Shown here: positions 34,482 to 42,813 of the stretch, in pieces
Layout of the letters: each line of letters starts with the position of its first letter
Numbering within the stretch: position 1 is the first letter of the stretch
NCBI RefSeq assembly: GCF_000246895.1
Contig: NZ_BAEV01000013.1
Coordinates: 1 to 51,716, forward strand
Direction of reading: 5' to 3'
DNA from: Clostridium arbusti SL206
GTDB taxonomy: Bacteria > Bacillota > Clostridia > Clostridiales > Clostridiaceae
Length of the DNA stretch: 51,716 nucleotides
Program-made: the position numbers and the translations under genes
Notes under the pieces: generated by a model
What the model was told of the DNA's origin: nothing
The model's database searches: none
What the model saw: the letters and a program-made list of their open reading frames with translations, nothing else

Positions 34482-36911
34482 TTAAATATTTACATGGACT
34501 TCTTCTGTTTTCCAAATTTCTTTTGAATATTTCTGTATTGTGTTGTCACTTGAAAAGATTCCAGAGTGAGCAATATTACATATACACATTTCACGCCATT
34601 TAGACTTATCTCTATATAAGATATCTATTTTGTTTTGAGCTTTTACATAATCGTCAAAATCCTTTAGAACAAAGTATTCATCGTTATTAGCTAATAGATA
34701 TTTATGAATATCACTAAATTCTGAATTAGCTACTCCAAGAGATCCATTTATTAGGTTGTCTAGTATTCTTTTTAGTCTAGGATCAGAATTATAGAAGTTA
34801 TAAGAAACATAGTTCTTATTTTTTTCATAGGATAAAACTTCATCCTTTCTCATACCAAATATAACCATATTATCATCGCCAACAGCATCATGGATTTCTA
34901 CATTAGCACCATCTAGTGTAGCCATAGTGATAGCTCCGTTCATCATGAATTTCATATTACTTGTACCTGAGGCTTCTTTTGTAGTAGTAGATATCTGTTC
35001 ACTTACATCGGCACAAGGTATAATTTTCTCTGCAAGAGAAACAGAGTAATTTTCAAGAAACAGTACTTTTATTTTTTCATGTATACTATTATCATTGTTT
35101 ATTTTATTTGCCACAGTATTAATTAATTTTATTGTTTGTTTAGCAAGATAGTATCCTGGGGCAGCCTTAGCACCAAAGAAGAAAGTTCTTGGAACAATAT
35201 CTAAATTTGGATTTTCTTTTAACCTATAGTACAAATCTAATATGTTAAATATATTTAGGATTTGTCTTTTATAGGAATGAAGCCTTTTTACTTGAATATC
35301 ATAAATTGAATTTGTATCAACTAGAATTCCGTAAGTATTTTTTATATAATTTGAAAAAATTATTTTGTTGTCTTGTTTGATTTTGTTAATTTTATTTTGA
35401 AAATTTGCATTTTTAGAAAATGCTAAAAGTCCAATAAGGTTATCTGGTTTACTTATCCAACTATCTCCTATGACTTCAGTAATAAGATTAGAAAGATTAG
35501 GATTAGCTTTCATTAGCCACCTTCTATGAGTTATACCATTAGTTTTATTGTTGAACTTAAAGGGGTAAAAATTTGCGAAATTTGATAATTCTTTGTTTTT
35601 AAGTATTTCTGTATGAAGCTTTGCTACACCATTTACTGAATGACTGCCTACTATGGCTAGATAGGCCATTCTTACATTACCATCACAGATAATTGCCATA
35701 TCATGAACTTTCTTATCATCATTATATTTTCCACGTATTTCATCGCAAAATCTTCTATTTATTTCTTCAATAATCATATATATTCTAGGTAATAGTCTCT
35801 TAAATAAATTAATAGGCCATTTTTCTAGAGCTTCACTGAGGATAGTATGATTAGTATAAGCTATAGTATTAGTAGTTATTTTCCATGCATCTTCCCAAGA
35901 TAAATTTTCCTCGTCTATCAGTATTCTCATTAACTCAGCAATGGCTACAGAGGGATGAGTATCATTTATGTGAATTGCAATATACTGATCAAACAAGTTA
36001 ATTGGAAGTTTATTTTTTTTAAATCGTATAATAATACTTTGAATACCTGCACTTACAAAGAAATACTGCTGCTTTAATCTTAGTAACTTACCCTCAATTC
36101 TTGTATCATCAGGGTAGAGCACTTGAGAAATGGATTCAACTGAATACTTGTGTTCCACAGCTTTGCTGTATTCACCATTGCTAAAGGATTGTAAATCAAA
36201 ATCTTTATCTATAGTTTCAGCACTCCACAGCCTTAAAGTATTTACTGTATTGTTATTATATCCAACAACCGGGGTATCATAGGGTACTGCAAGAACAGAT
36301 TCATAATTTTCATGTTTAAAGGATAGTGTTTCATTTTCAAATACGGGAGTAACAGTGCCGCCAAATTTTACTACAGCCGCTTTATTTTCTTTTCTTACCT
36401 CCCAAACATTACCTTGTCTTAGCCAATTATCAGGAATCTCAACTTGATAACCATCTACTATTTTTTGCTCAAATAATCCATAATCGTATCTTATACCACA
36501 ACCATGACCTGGAATTTCAAGGGAGGCTATAGAGTCAAGAAAACAAGCGGCCAATCTTCCAAGGCCACCATTTCCAAGACCAGCATCATTTTCAACTTCT
36601 TCAATCTTTAAAAGATCTATTCCTAAATCATGAAGAGCTTCTCTACATAAATCGGTTATACCTAAGTTTAAAAGATTGCTACCGAGAAGTCTTCCAATAA
36701 GAAATTCCATAGAAAAATAATAAACCTGTTTTACTTGTTTTTTTGAATATTGTTCATTAGTTTTCATCCATTTTTCGGATACATATTCTCTTACAAGAGA
36801 ACCAAGAGCTAAATATAAATGTAAGTTTGAAGATTCTGAAATATCTTCGGAGTAAAGGTTCATTAGCTTTTTTTTAAAGTCATTTTTTATACGATCTTTA
36901 GTCAAATTCAT
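34482..36911 (-). CDS. glgP: Glycogen phosphorylase
   Basis: An 809-residue GT35 phosphorylase. Family marks: VYYFSMEFLIGRLLGSNL, NDAGLGNGGLGRLAACFLDS, GYGIRYDYG-like CGIRYDYGLFEQ, IHINDTHPSVAIAELMR, and the pyridoxal-phosphate lysine in EASGTSNMKFMMNG near the C-terminus. It releases glucose-1-phosphate from glycogen, the counterpart of the glgCDA operon 13 kb away. GGAGG precedes the ATG. Monocistronic; flanked on both sides by MITE copies in opposite orientation. Length is typical. Confidence 0.96.
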   Translation of the reverse strand: MNLTKDRIKNDFKKKLMNLYSEDISESSNLHLYLALGSLVREYVSEKWMKTNEQYSKKQVKQVYYFSMEFLIGRLLGSNLLNLGITDLCREALHDLGIDLLKIEEVENDAGLGNGGLGRLAACFLDSIASLEIPGHGCGIRYDYGLFEQKIVDGYQVEIPDNWLRQGNVWEVRKENKAAVVKFGGTVTPVFENETLSFKHENYESVLAVPYDTPVVGYNNNTVNTLRLWSAETIDKDFDLQSFSNGEYSKAVEHKYSVESISQVLYPDDTRIEGKLLRLKQQYFFVSAGIQSIIIRFKKNKLPINLFDQYIAIHINDTHPSVAIAELMRILIDEENLSWEDAWKITTNTIAYTNHTILSEALEKWPINLFKRLLPRIYMIIEEINRRFCDEIRGKYNDDKKVHDMAIICDGNVRMAYLAIVGSHSVNGVAKLHTEILKNKELSNFANFYPFKFNNKTNGITHRRWLMKANPNLSNLITEVIGDSWISKPDNLIGLLAFSKNANFQNKINKIKQDNKIIFSNYIKNTYGILVDTNSIYDIQVKRLHSYKRQILNIFNILDLYYRLKENPNLDIVPRTFFFGAKAAPGYYLAKQTIKLINTVANKINNDNSIHEKIKVLFLENYSVSLAEKIIPCADVSEQISTTTKEASGTSNMKFMMNGAITMATLDGANVEIHDAVGDDNMVIFGMRKDEVLSYEKNKNYVSYNFYNSDPRLKRILDNLINGSLGVANSEFSDIHKYLLANNDEYFVLKDFDDYVKAQNKIDILYRDKSKWREMCICNIAHSGIFSSDNTIQKYSKEIWKTEEVHVNI

Positions 36912-37122
36912 AGTATTCCTCCTGATAATTTTATTATTTAGTAATAATAAAATGAAAAATTTTCACAAGCATAAATATGGTAATATTTATTAAATAAATA
37001 TTACATCTTTTGGATTATATAGTCAATATATTATATTGTATTGTATACATACTATTTATATTATTAATAGTGCGACTAAATTATCTTGATAAAAATTAAT
37101 TAAGAGTCTAATTAATACATAA

Positions 37123-37280
37123 GGCATATTCAAATAAATAACTAGTCAGTATGCTAGTCTATTTTGAATCCTACTACGTCAACAGAACCTTCTGATAGCA
37201 CCACTATCATCAGAACCTATTTCCTTGTATAATTCAAAATAGACCTCGCATCTTTGACTTGTTATTTATTTTCACATGCC
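37123..37280 (+). mobile_element. 158-bp MITE-like element, copy D
   Basis: GGCATATTCAAATAAATA … TTATTTTCACATGCC, flanked by TAA on both sides (37120-37122 and 37281-37283). It lies in the 440-base gap between divergent glgP and the cold-shock gene, ending about 70 bases before the latter's start, so it borders that gene's promoter. The remainder of the gap (36912-37122) is plain AT-rich DNA. Confidence 0.8.
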
Positions 37281-37351
37281 TAACTAGGAATTTTAAAAAT
37301 GAGTTTAGGTAATACTAGAATTATAATTATATTATTATGGAGGTAAGTTAG

Positions 37352-37555
37352 ATGAAACAGGGAACAGTTAAATGGTTTAATGATGAAAAAGGTTTTGGAT
37401 TCATTTCTGTAGAAGGAGAAGATGATGTATTTGTACATTATTCGGCTATAAAAGAAGAAGGCAAAAGGAAAAATTTGGATCAAGGTCAAGAAGTAAAATT
37501 TGATGTAGTAGATGGATCAAAAGGACTACAAGCTTCAAATGTTCAAAGAGTATAA
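37352..37555 (+). CDS. cspA: Cold-shock protein, CspA family
   Basis: A 67-residue single cold-shock domain: [19 protein letters not shown] contains RNP1 (KGFGFI), and [10 protein letters not shown] contains RNP2 (VFVHY). It is complete, with the usual length and C-terminus ([10 protein letters not shown]). It binds single-stranded RNA/DNA as an RNA chaperone. TGGAGGTAAG precedes the ATG. The 5' leader is short, not the long thermosensing leader of E. coli cspA. Upstream is MITE copy D, downstream a three-hairpin element. Confidence 0.96.
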   Translation: MKQGTVKWFNDEKGFGFISVEGEDDVFVHYSAIKEEGKRKNLDQGQEVKFDVVDGSKGLQASNVQRV

Positions 37556-37571
37556 ATGTAGAATTAGTGAA

Positions 37572-37670
37572 CTCGTTTCAGCAAGCTGAAACATGGGGAA
37601 ATCAGTTGGGTATTCTAACCCATCTGATTGAAAAGTCCCACCTACGCTTCGTTTAGAGGTGGAGGTATTA
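37572..37670 (+). repeat. Three-hairpin element downstream of the cold-shock gene
   Basis: Three consecutive hairpins: GTTTCAG/CTGAAAC (37575-37592), AATCAG-T-TGGGT/ACCCA-T-CTGATT (37600-37629, one T/T mismatch), and CCACCT/AGGTGG (37638-37662). No T run follows. The layout resembles the end structures of IS200/IS605-type elements or a structured RNA, but there is no transposase and only one copy in this window. Confidence 0.45.
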
Positions 37671-37722
37671 ACCTTTAATGCATGAAAAGATAAAGAATAA
37701 AAAATAAAGTTAATTAAAATAA

Positions 37723-37783
37723 ATCCCTTTAAATAGACTAAGATAAAAGTGCATTGACAAATCTATTTAAAGGGATAATTTTT
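37723..37783 (+). terminator. Hairpin, probable terminator before the ECF S-component gene
   Basis: ATCCCTTTAAATAGA (37723-37737) and its exact complement (37762-37776) followed by AATTTTT. It probably ends transcription coming from cspA. The right arm is followed by TATAAT at 37786-37791, which may be the -10 of the next gene. Confidence 0.6.
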
Positions 37784-37920
37784 GCTATAATAAGTATGTT
37801 AATTTTTAAACAAAAGTGGTAAAATATCTTTTGGCGATATTTCGTTGAAACTGAACTTGTAAAAATTAAAAAATTTCGTCTTGTATCCTTATGGAATGAG
37901 AATGAAGGGGGTTCAATATT

Positions 37921-38511
37921 GTGAAACAAAACATTATGACAAATAAGAAATTTGGAGTTAGACAACTAACAGTAGTAGGTATGTTGTCGGGCATATCTAT
38001 TATGCTAGGAATAACGGGATGGGGATATATAAAGCTACCTATTCTTCAGGCAACTATAATGCATGTCCCAGTAATAATAGGAGCAATTATTGAAGGGCCA
38101 ATAGTGGGTATGTGTATAGGACTTATATTTGGAATATCCAGTATTATTCAAAATATAATGACACCAACTTTACTATCATTTGCCTTAATTAATCCTTTGG
38201 TTTCAATTTTGCCAAGAATTTTAATTGCATTGACTTCTTATTATGCTTATAAATTTATGATTGGAAATAATAAGGCTTTGAAGATTGGAGTAGGTGCCGC
38301 TATAGGGTCAATAACCAATACTATTGGAGTACTTGGAATAATATATTTACTATACTTACAGCAATATGCAAAACATATGAAAATAAATTCATCTACTGCC
38401 AGTAAGGCAATATTAGGAGTTGCTATAGTTAATGGAATACCAGAAATGATAGCGGCTGTTTTTATAACTGTTCCAATAGTAATTGCAGTAATTAAGGTTA
38501 GAAAAAGATGA
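37921..38511 (+). CDS. ECF transporter S component (PanT-like)
   Basis: A 196-residue membrane protein with five to six predicted helices and the ECF S-component look: short cytoplasmic start with FGVRQLTVVGMLSGIS (AxxxA-like helix 1), YIKLPILQATIMHVPVIIGAIIEGPIVGMCIGLIFGISSI. The ATIMHVPVIIGAI…GPxVG stretch resembles pantothenate-type (PanT) S components. It would capture a vitamin and use a shared EcfA/A'/T module encoded elsewhere. Start GTG at 37921 with GGGGG nine bases upstream; ATG at 37936 is an alternative. The roughly 130-base leader from 37792 has a small hairpin (AAATATC/GATATTT) that I cannot assign to a riboswitch. Terminator at 38523-38554. Confidence 0.8.
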   Translation: MKQNIMTNKKFGVRQLTVVGMLSGISIMLGITGWGYIKLPILQATIMHVPVIIGAIIEGPIVGMCIGLIFGISSIIQNIMTPTLLSFALINPLVSILPRILIALTSYYAYKFMIGNNKALKIGVGAAIGSITNTIGVLGIIYLLYLQQYAKHMKINSSTASKAILGVAIVNGIPEMIAAVFITVPIVIAVIKVRKR

Positions 38512-38522
38512 TATGTCTAAAT

Positions 38523-38554
38523 AATAAAAAGAGTCTATACAGGCTCTTTTTATT
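38523..38554 (+). terminator. Terminator after the ECF S component
   Basis: AATAAAAAGAG and CTCTTTTTATT around a ten-base loop, 11 bases after the stop. Confidence 0.8.
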
Positions 38555-38659
38555 ATGCTATTGTTGTGGTAATTATATATTTTAAATGGCGTTACCATAA
38601 TAATTTGATTAAATTCTTCTTAAAAAGTAAATCTACATGGTTTATAATAATATCAATGG

Positions 38660-38701
38660 ATCTAAACTTAGTGGGAGTTTGCTTTAAGGCTAAGTTTAGA
38701 T
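38660..38701 (+). promoter_or_regulatory. Leader hairpin upstream of rarA
   Basis: Perfect 12-bp inverted repeat ATCTAAACTTAG / CTAAGTTTAGAT with an 18-base loop that contains TGGGAGTTTGCTTT, about 35 bases before the TTG start. The AAACTTAGTGG core also occurs in the third leader hairpin of the pot-like operon (10378-10390). It has no T tract, so it is not an obvious terminator; it may be a small dispersed hairpin repeat. Confidence 0.4.
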
Positions 38702-38736
38702 AAATGATAATAATTCTAATATTGGGAGGTAACGAT

Positions 38737-40008
38737 TTGGATCTATTTACAATGGCTATGGAAAATAGCTCATCGCATAAACCACTAGCTGAAAAAATGA
38801 GACCAAGAAATTTAGATGAATTTTATGGTCAGAAAAACATAATAGGAAAAGGAAAAATTTTAAGAAGACTTATAGAAACAGATAGATTAACTTCCATAAT
38901 ATTATACGGTCCTCCAGGGGTAGGTAAAACTACCTTAGCATCTATTATTTCCAAAGAGACAAAGTGTGAATTCGCAAAATTAAATGCCACTATCATTAGT
39001 GTAAAAGAAATTAAAGACTATATAAATAAGGCTGAAGAACTACTAAAACTTTATGGAAAGAGAACTATTTTTTTTATAGATGAAATCCATGCATTAAAAA
39101 AGGGTTCACAACAGGATGTACTTTTAGACGCAGTTGAAAGAGGGCTAGTTGTATTAATTGGGGCCACTACTGAAAATCCTTATTTTGAAATAAACAATGC
39201 GCTTTTAAGTAGATCAAAAATATTTCAATTAGAAAGTCTTAATAATGATGAAATAGTCGAAGTGTTAAATAATGTTTTACAAAATAAAGAAAGAGGCTAT
39301 GGAAATATAAATATAAAATTAGAAGAGAACTCTTTAATGCATATAGCAGAATTGTCTGGTGGAGATGCAAGGTGTGCTATAAATACATTAGAGCTAGCTG
39401 TATTGTCTACACCTAAAGATGATGAGGGAATAATAGAAATAACTAAAGAATTAGTTCAAGAATGTATGCAAAAAAAAATTATAAACTATGACAAATCAGG
39501 TGATAATCATTATGATATGTCCTCTGCTTTTATAAAGAGTCTAAGAGGATCTGATGCAGATGCTGCTTTATATTGGTTTGGCAGAATGATTCTTGGTGGT
39601 GAAGATCCAAAATTTATTATGAGAAGAATAATAGTGCATGCTTCTGAAGATGTAGGCATGGCAGATCCAAAAGCAATGATTATGGCTCATGCTGCCTGGA
39701 ATGCACTTCAAACTATTGGTATGCCAGAAGCTAGGATACCAATAGCTGAAGCTATAATATATATTGCAAAAGCACCCAAAAGTAATGCTGTAATTGAGGC
39801 TGTAGATAAAGCTTTTCAAGATGCAAAAGAATATCAATATAGAGTTCCTGTTCATCTGAGAGATACGCATTACAAAGGAGCAAAAAATTTTGGAAATGGA
39901 ATTGATTATAAATATCCTCATGATTATCCAGGTCATTATGTAGAACAAAAATATTTTCCTGATGAAATGGAAAATAAAAAATATTATATATATGATGAGA
40001 ATTTTTAA
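38737..40008 (+). CDS. rarA: RarA/MgsA replication-associated AAA+ ATPase
   Basis: About 423 residues. Begins MDLFTMAMENSSSHKPLAEKMRPRNLDEFYGQ, the standard RarA opening. AAA+ motifs: Walker A GPPGVGKTT, Walker B FFIDEIHALKK, sensor 1 GATTENPYFEIN, arginine-finger region NNALLSRSKIF. The C-terminal tetramerisation domain (SGDNHYDMSSAFIKSLRGSDADAALYWFGRMI, RRIIVHASEDVGMADP, HYKGAKNFGNG) is complete. It acts at stalled replication forks. TTG at 38737 is chosen because GGGAGG lies seven bases upstream; the ATG at 38704 has no ribosome site and precedes that RBS. The next gene starts two bases after its stop, so they form an operon. Confidence 0.93.
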   Translation: MDLFTMAMENSSSHKPLAEKMRPRNLDEFYGQKNIIGKGKILRRLIETDRLTSIILYGPPGVGKTTLASIISKETKCEFAKLNATIISVKEIKDYINKAEELLKLYGKRTIFFIDEIHALKKGSQQDVLLDAVERGLVVLIGATTENPYFEINNALLSRSKIFQLESLNNDEIVEVLNNVLQNKERGYGNINIKLEENSLMHIAELSGGDARCAINTLELAVLSTPKDDEGIIEITKELVQECMQKKIINYDKSGDNHYDMSSAFIKSLRGSDADAALYWFGRMILGGEDPKFIMRRIIVHASEDVGMADPKAMIMAHAAWNALQTIGMPEARIPIAEAIIYIAKAPKSNAVIEAVDKAFQDAKEYQYRVPVHLRDTHYKGAKNFGNGIDYKYPHDYPGHYVEQKYFPDEMENKKYYIYDENF

Positions 40009-40010
40009 AT

Positions 40011-42323
40011 ATGGATAATTTAAGTAAAATAAAAGTTTCTGTAAGAGATTTAATTGAATTTGTTTTAAGACAGGGAGATTTAGTATCTAGCTTTGCTGGA
40101 AGCAGTAGAAATACTGATGCAATTAAGGCACATCAAAAGATACAGAAAAGTTCTGGAGATAATTATAATAAGGAAGTAACTATTTCACATACAGTAATAA
40201 AAGATAATATTTCCTTGGAAATTAACGGAAGAATAGATGGAGTAATTACAGAAAAGCAAGGTGTTATAATTGATGAAATTAAAACTACTACTAATGAGCT
40301 AGACAATATAACAGAAGATTATAATATATTGCATTGGGCACAAGTTAAATGCTATGCATATTTCTATTCTTTGGAGAACAATCTTAAAGTTATTGATGCA
40401 AGACTTACTTATTATCAAATGAATACTAAGAAGATAAAATATTTTGTGAAGACCTATTCTTTAATTGAATTAGAAAAGTTTTTTAACCATATTATTGAAA
40501 AATATATATATTGGGCAAAGCTTCAGCAAAGGTGGGAAAAATTAAGAAATTTATCTATAAAAGATTTGAGTTTTCCCTATGAAGAATATAGAATGGGACA
40601 AAGAAAGTTATTAGTAGCTGTGTATATTTCTATAAAAGAAAATAAAAACTTTTTTGTAAAAGCCCCAACGGGAATAGGAAAGACAATATCTACAATTTTT
40701 CCTGCAGTGAAGGCATTGGGAGAAGGAATTATATCTAAAATATTTTATGCTACTGCAAAAACTACTACTGGAAATGAAGCGAAAAAGGCAGTTATTCTCT
40801 TGGATAAAAAGAAACTTAAATTTAAAACTGTATGGATTACTGCAAAAGAAAAAATATGTTTTAAGGAAGAAACAAATTGTGATCCGGAAATATGTGAATA
40901 CGCTAGAGGTCATTTTGACAGAATAAATAATGCTATAGCAAGTATTCTAAATGAAAATATAATTACTAGAGAAGTAATTGAAAGCTATGCAAAGAAATAC
41001 AATGTTTGTCCTTTTGAATTTTCTTTGGATTTATCTAATTGGTGTGATTGTGTTGTATGCGATTATAATTATATTTTTGATCCGAAAGTTTATTTAAGGA
41101 GATTTTTTTCAGAGGATAGAGGAAATTACTGCGTACTGGTAGATGAAGCCCATAATTTAATAGATAGAGCAAGGGATATGTATTCAGCAGAATTAAATAA
41201 AAAGGATATTTTAAATCTAAAAAATAAATGTAAGGAGATTTCTTCTGTTCTATATAAAAATTTAAATAAGATAAATAAATTTTTCATAAAGGAAAGGAAA
41301 AAATGTGAAGAAAATAAGGATGGAATTTATTTACAAAAAGATTCACCAAAGGATATAATGCCTCTATTGAAAAATTATATATATGAAGCAGAAAAATTTT
41401 TAGTGGAAAATAATGAATGTAATGTTAAAGAAGAAATTTTAGATATTTATTTTAAAATAAATTCTTTTATAAGAATTTATGAGAGCTATAGTGATAAATA
41501 TGTAACCTATTCAGAAAAAGTTAAAGACGACATTTTAATAAAAATGTTTTGTGTTGATACATCAGAAGTAATGAGAGCATGTTTAAAAAAGGTAAAGTCC
41601 ACAATACTTTTTTCAGCTACACTAACCCCAATGAATTATTTTATAAATTTATTGGGAGGAGATGATGATTCATATAAGATTAGTTTACCATCTCCTTTCA
41701 AAAGAGAAAATCTATGTCTATTATTAAATGATAGTATATCTACAAAATATAAATATAGACAATTTACATATAAAAAAGTTGTTTCTACAATAAAAAATTG
41801 TATATCACAAAAGTCAGGAAATTATTTTGTGTTTTTTCCATCTTATGAATATATGAAAAGTATTTTTTATATATTTAACGATGAAAATGAGGAAAATGAA
41901 AAAATTAATATAGTTTGTCAAAAAAATACTATGACAGAAGAAGAAAAAAATGATTTTATTAAAAAATTTTCTGAAAATGTAAATGAAACTTTAATTGGAT
42001 TTGTAGTTATGGGTGGAGTATTTAGTGAAGGAATTGACTTAATAGGTAAAAAACTAATTGGTGCTATTATTGTTGGAGTGGGTATTCCAAGAATATGTTT
42101 AGAGAGAAATATAATTAAAGAATACTTTGTGAAAAGTAAAGTGGATGGTTTTCTATATTCTTATGTTTATCCAGGTATCAATAAAGTTTTACAATCAGCG
42201 GGAAGGGTTATAAGAACAGACAAAGATAGAGGTATAGTTGTATTAATTGATGAAAGATATTCTCAAAGTGAATATAAAAAATTATTACCTAACGAATGGA
42301 GTAATATTAAAAAAAATGAATAA
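40011..42323 (+). CDS. Nuclease-helicase fusion: PD-(D/E)XK-like domain plus XPD/DinG-type Fe-S helicase
   Basis: A 770-residue protein. N-terminal ~170 residues contain a PD-(D/E)XK-like core: ISLEINGRIDGVI followed by GVIIDEIKTTT (D…ExK) and an ILHWAQVKCYAYFYS helix (QxxxY-like), as in Cas4/AddB-type nucleases. The helicase part has Walker A APTGIGKT, motif II LVDEAHNL, motif III-like TILFSATLTPM, motif V-VI GVFSEGIDLIG and QSAGRVIRTDKDRG. Between motifs Ia and II are clustered cysteines (KICFKEETNCDPEICEYA and VCPFEF) for a [4Fe-4S] cluster, the mark of the XPD/DinG family. It probably unwinds and cuts DNA in repair. It starts two bases after rarA with no separate RBS visible beyond the end of rarA, indicating coupled translation. 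A hairpin terminator follows. Confidence 0.82.
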   Translation: MDNLSKIKVSVRDLIEFVLRQGDLVSSFAGSSRNTDAIKAHQKIQKSSGDNYNKEVTISHTVIKDNISLEINGRIDGVITEKQGVIIDEIKTTTNELDNITEDYNILHWAQVKCYAYFYSLENNLKVIDARLTYYQMNTKKIKYFVKTYSLIELEKFFNHIIEKYIYWAKLQQRWEKLRNLSIKDLSFPYEEYRMGQRKLLVAVYISIKENKNFFVKAPTGIGKTISTIFPAVKALGEGIISKIFYATAKTTTGNEAKKAVILLDKKKLKFKTVWITAKEKICFKEETNCDPEICEYARGHFDRINNAIASILNENIITREVIESYAKKYNVCPFEFSLDLSNWCDCVVCDYNYIFDPKVYLRRFFSEDRGNYCVLVDEAHNLIDRARDMYSAELNKKDILNLKNKCKEISSVLYKNLNKINKFFIKERKKCEENKDGIYLQKDSPKDIMPLLKNYIYEAEKFLVENNECNVKEEILDIYFKINSFIRIYESYSDKYVTYSEKVKDDILIKMFCVDTSEVMRACLKKVKSTILFSATLTPMNYFINLLGGDDDSYKISLPSPFKRENLCLLLNDSISTKYKYRQFTYKKVVSTIKNCISQKSGNYFVFFPSYEYMKSIFYIFNDENEENEKINIVCQKNTMTEEEKNDFIKKFSENVNETLIGFVVMGGVFSEGIDLIGKKLIGAIIVGVGIPRICLERNIIKEYFVKSKVDGFLYSYVYPGINKVLQSAGRVIRTDKDRGIVVLIDERYSQSEYKKLLPNEWSNIKKNE

Positions 42324-42355
42324 TTCTACAAATGAATCAAGTAGAATTATTTTTA
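42322..42355 (+). terminator. Terminator of the rarA-helicase unit
   Basis: AATTCTAC and GTAGAATT around an 11-base loop then ATTTTTAATTT; the left arm overlaps the helicase stop codon. Confidence 0.75.
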
Positions 42356-42813
42356 ATTTCTGGAATGAAAAGCAATAAAAGATTGTGAATATTTTATTTA
42401 AATATATTTCATTAGTATTTTTCTATGATTTGTATAAATACTAGGTTAATATTGTATATACCTTTAATATCAATATAATAGTACTCAATTGAAAAGAGTA
42501 CAGGTACATTAATGAAGGTATAAATTGAAATTATTTATAATTATGCTTTTTACTGTATATATTTTAAAAAAATTAAGAATGTTTTTTTTGAGAAAATAAT
42601 AATTATAGTTTAAAATGCAAGTTTTCAGTTGAAAAGCTTCAAAAAATACACTTATAATATAATAAACTGATTTACTAAACTAAAATATATAAAAAATTCA
42701 TTTAGAATATAATTTTAGTTATATTTATGAATTGGAAGTAAGTTTCTATTGATATTATATCAATAGAAAATATAAAATATGAGTATAATTTTAAATTTCA
42801 GGGGGGCAAAATA
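42356..42813 (+). other. Long AT-rich leader region of gltB
   Basis: Nearly 460 bases without a coding frame. The clearest structure is a perfect 11-bp inverted repeat TTTCTATTGAT/ATCAATAGAAA at 42743-42769, about 45 bases before the gltB start. The words CAATTGAAAAG and CAGTTGAAAAG occur at 42487 and 42628. Such a region may hold the operator for nitrogen control, but I recognise neither a T-box nor a known riboswitch. AGGGGGG stands before the ATG. Confidence 0.4.

Noticed and set aside
37754-37791. TTGACA … TATAAT as a promoter of the ECF gene
   Set aside because: The two boxes are 26 bases apart, far beyond the 16-18 base spacing; the TTGACA lies inside the loop of a terminator-like hairpin. 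Only the TATAAT may be used.
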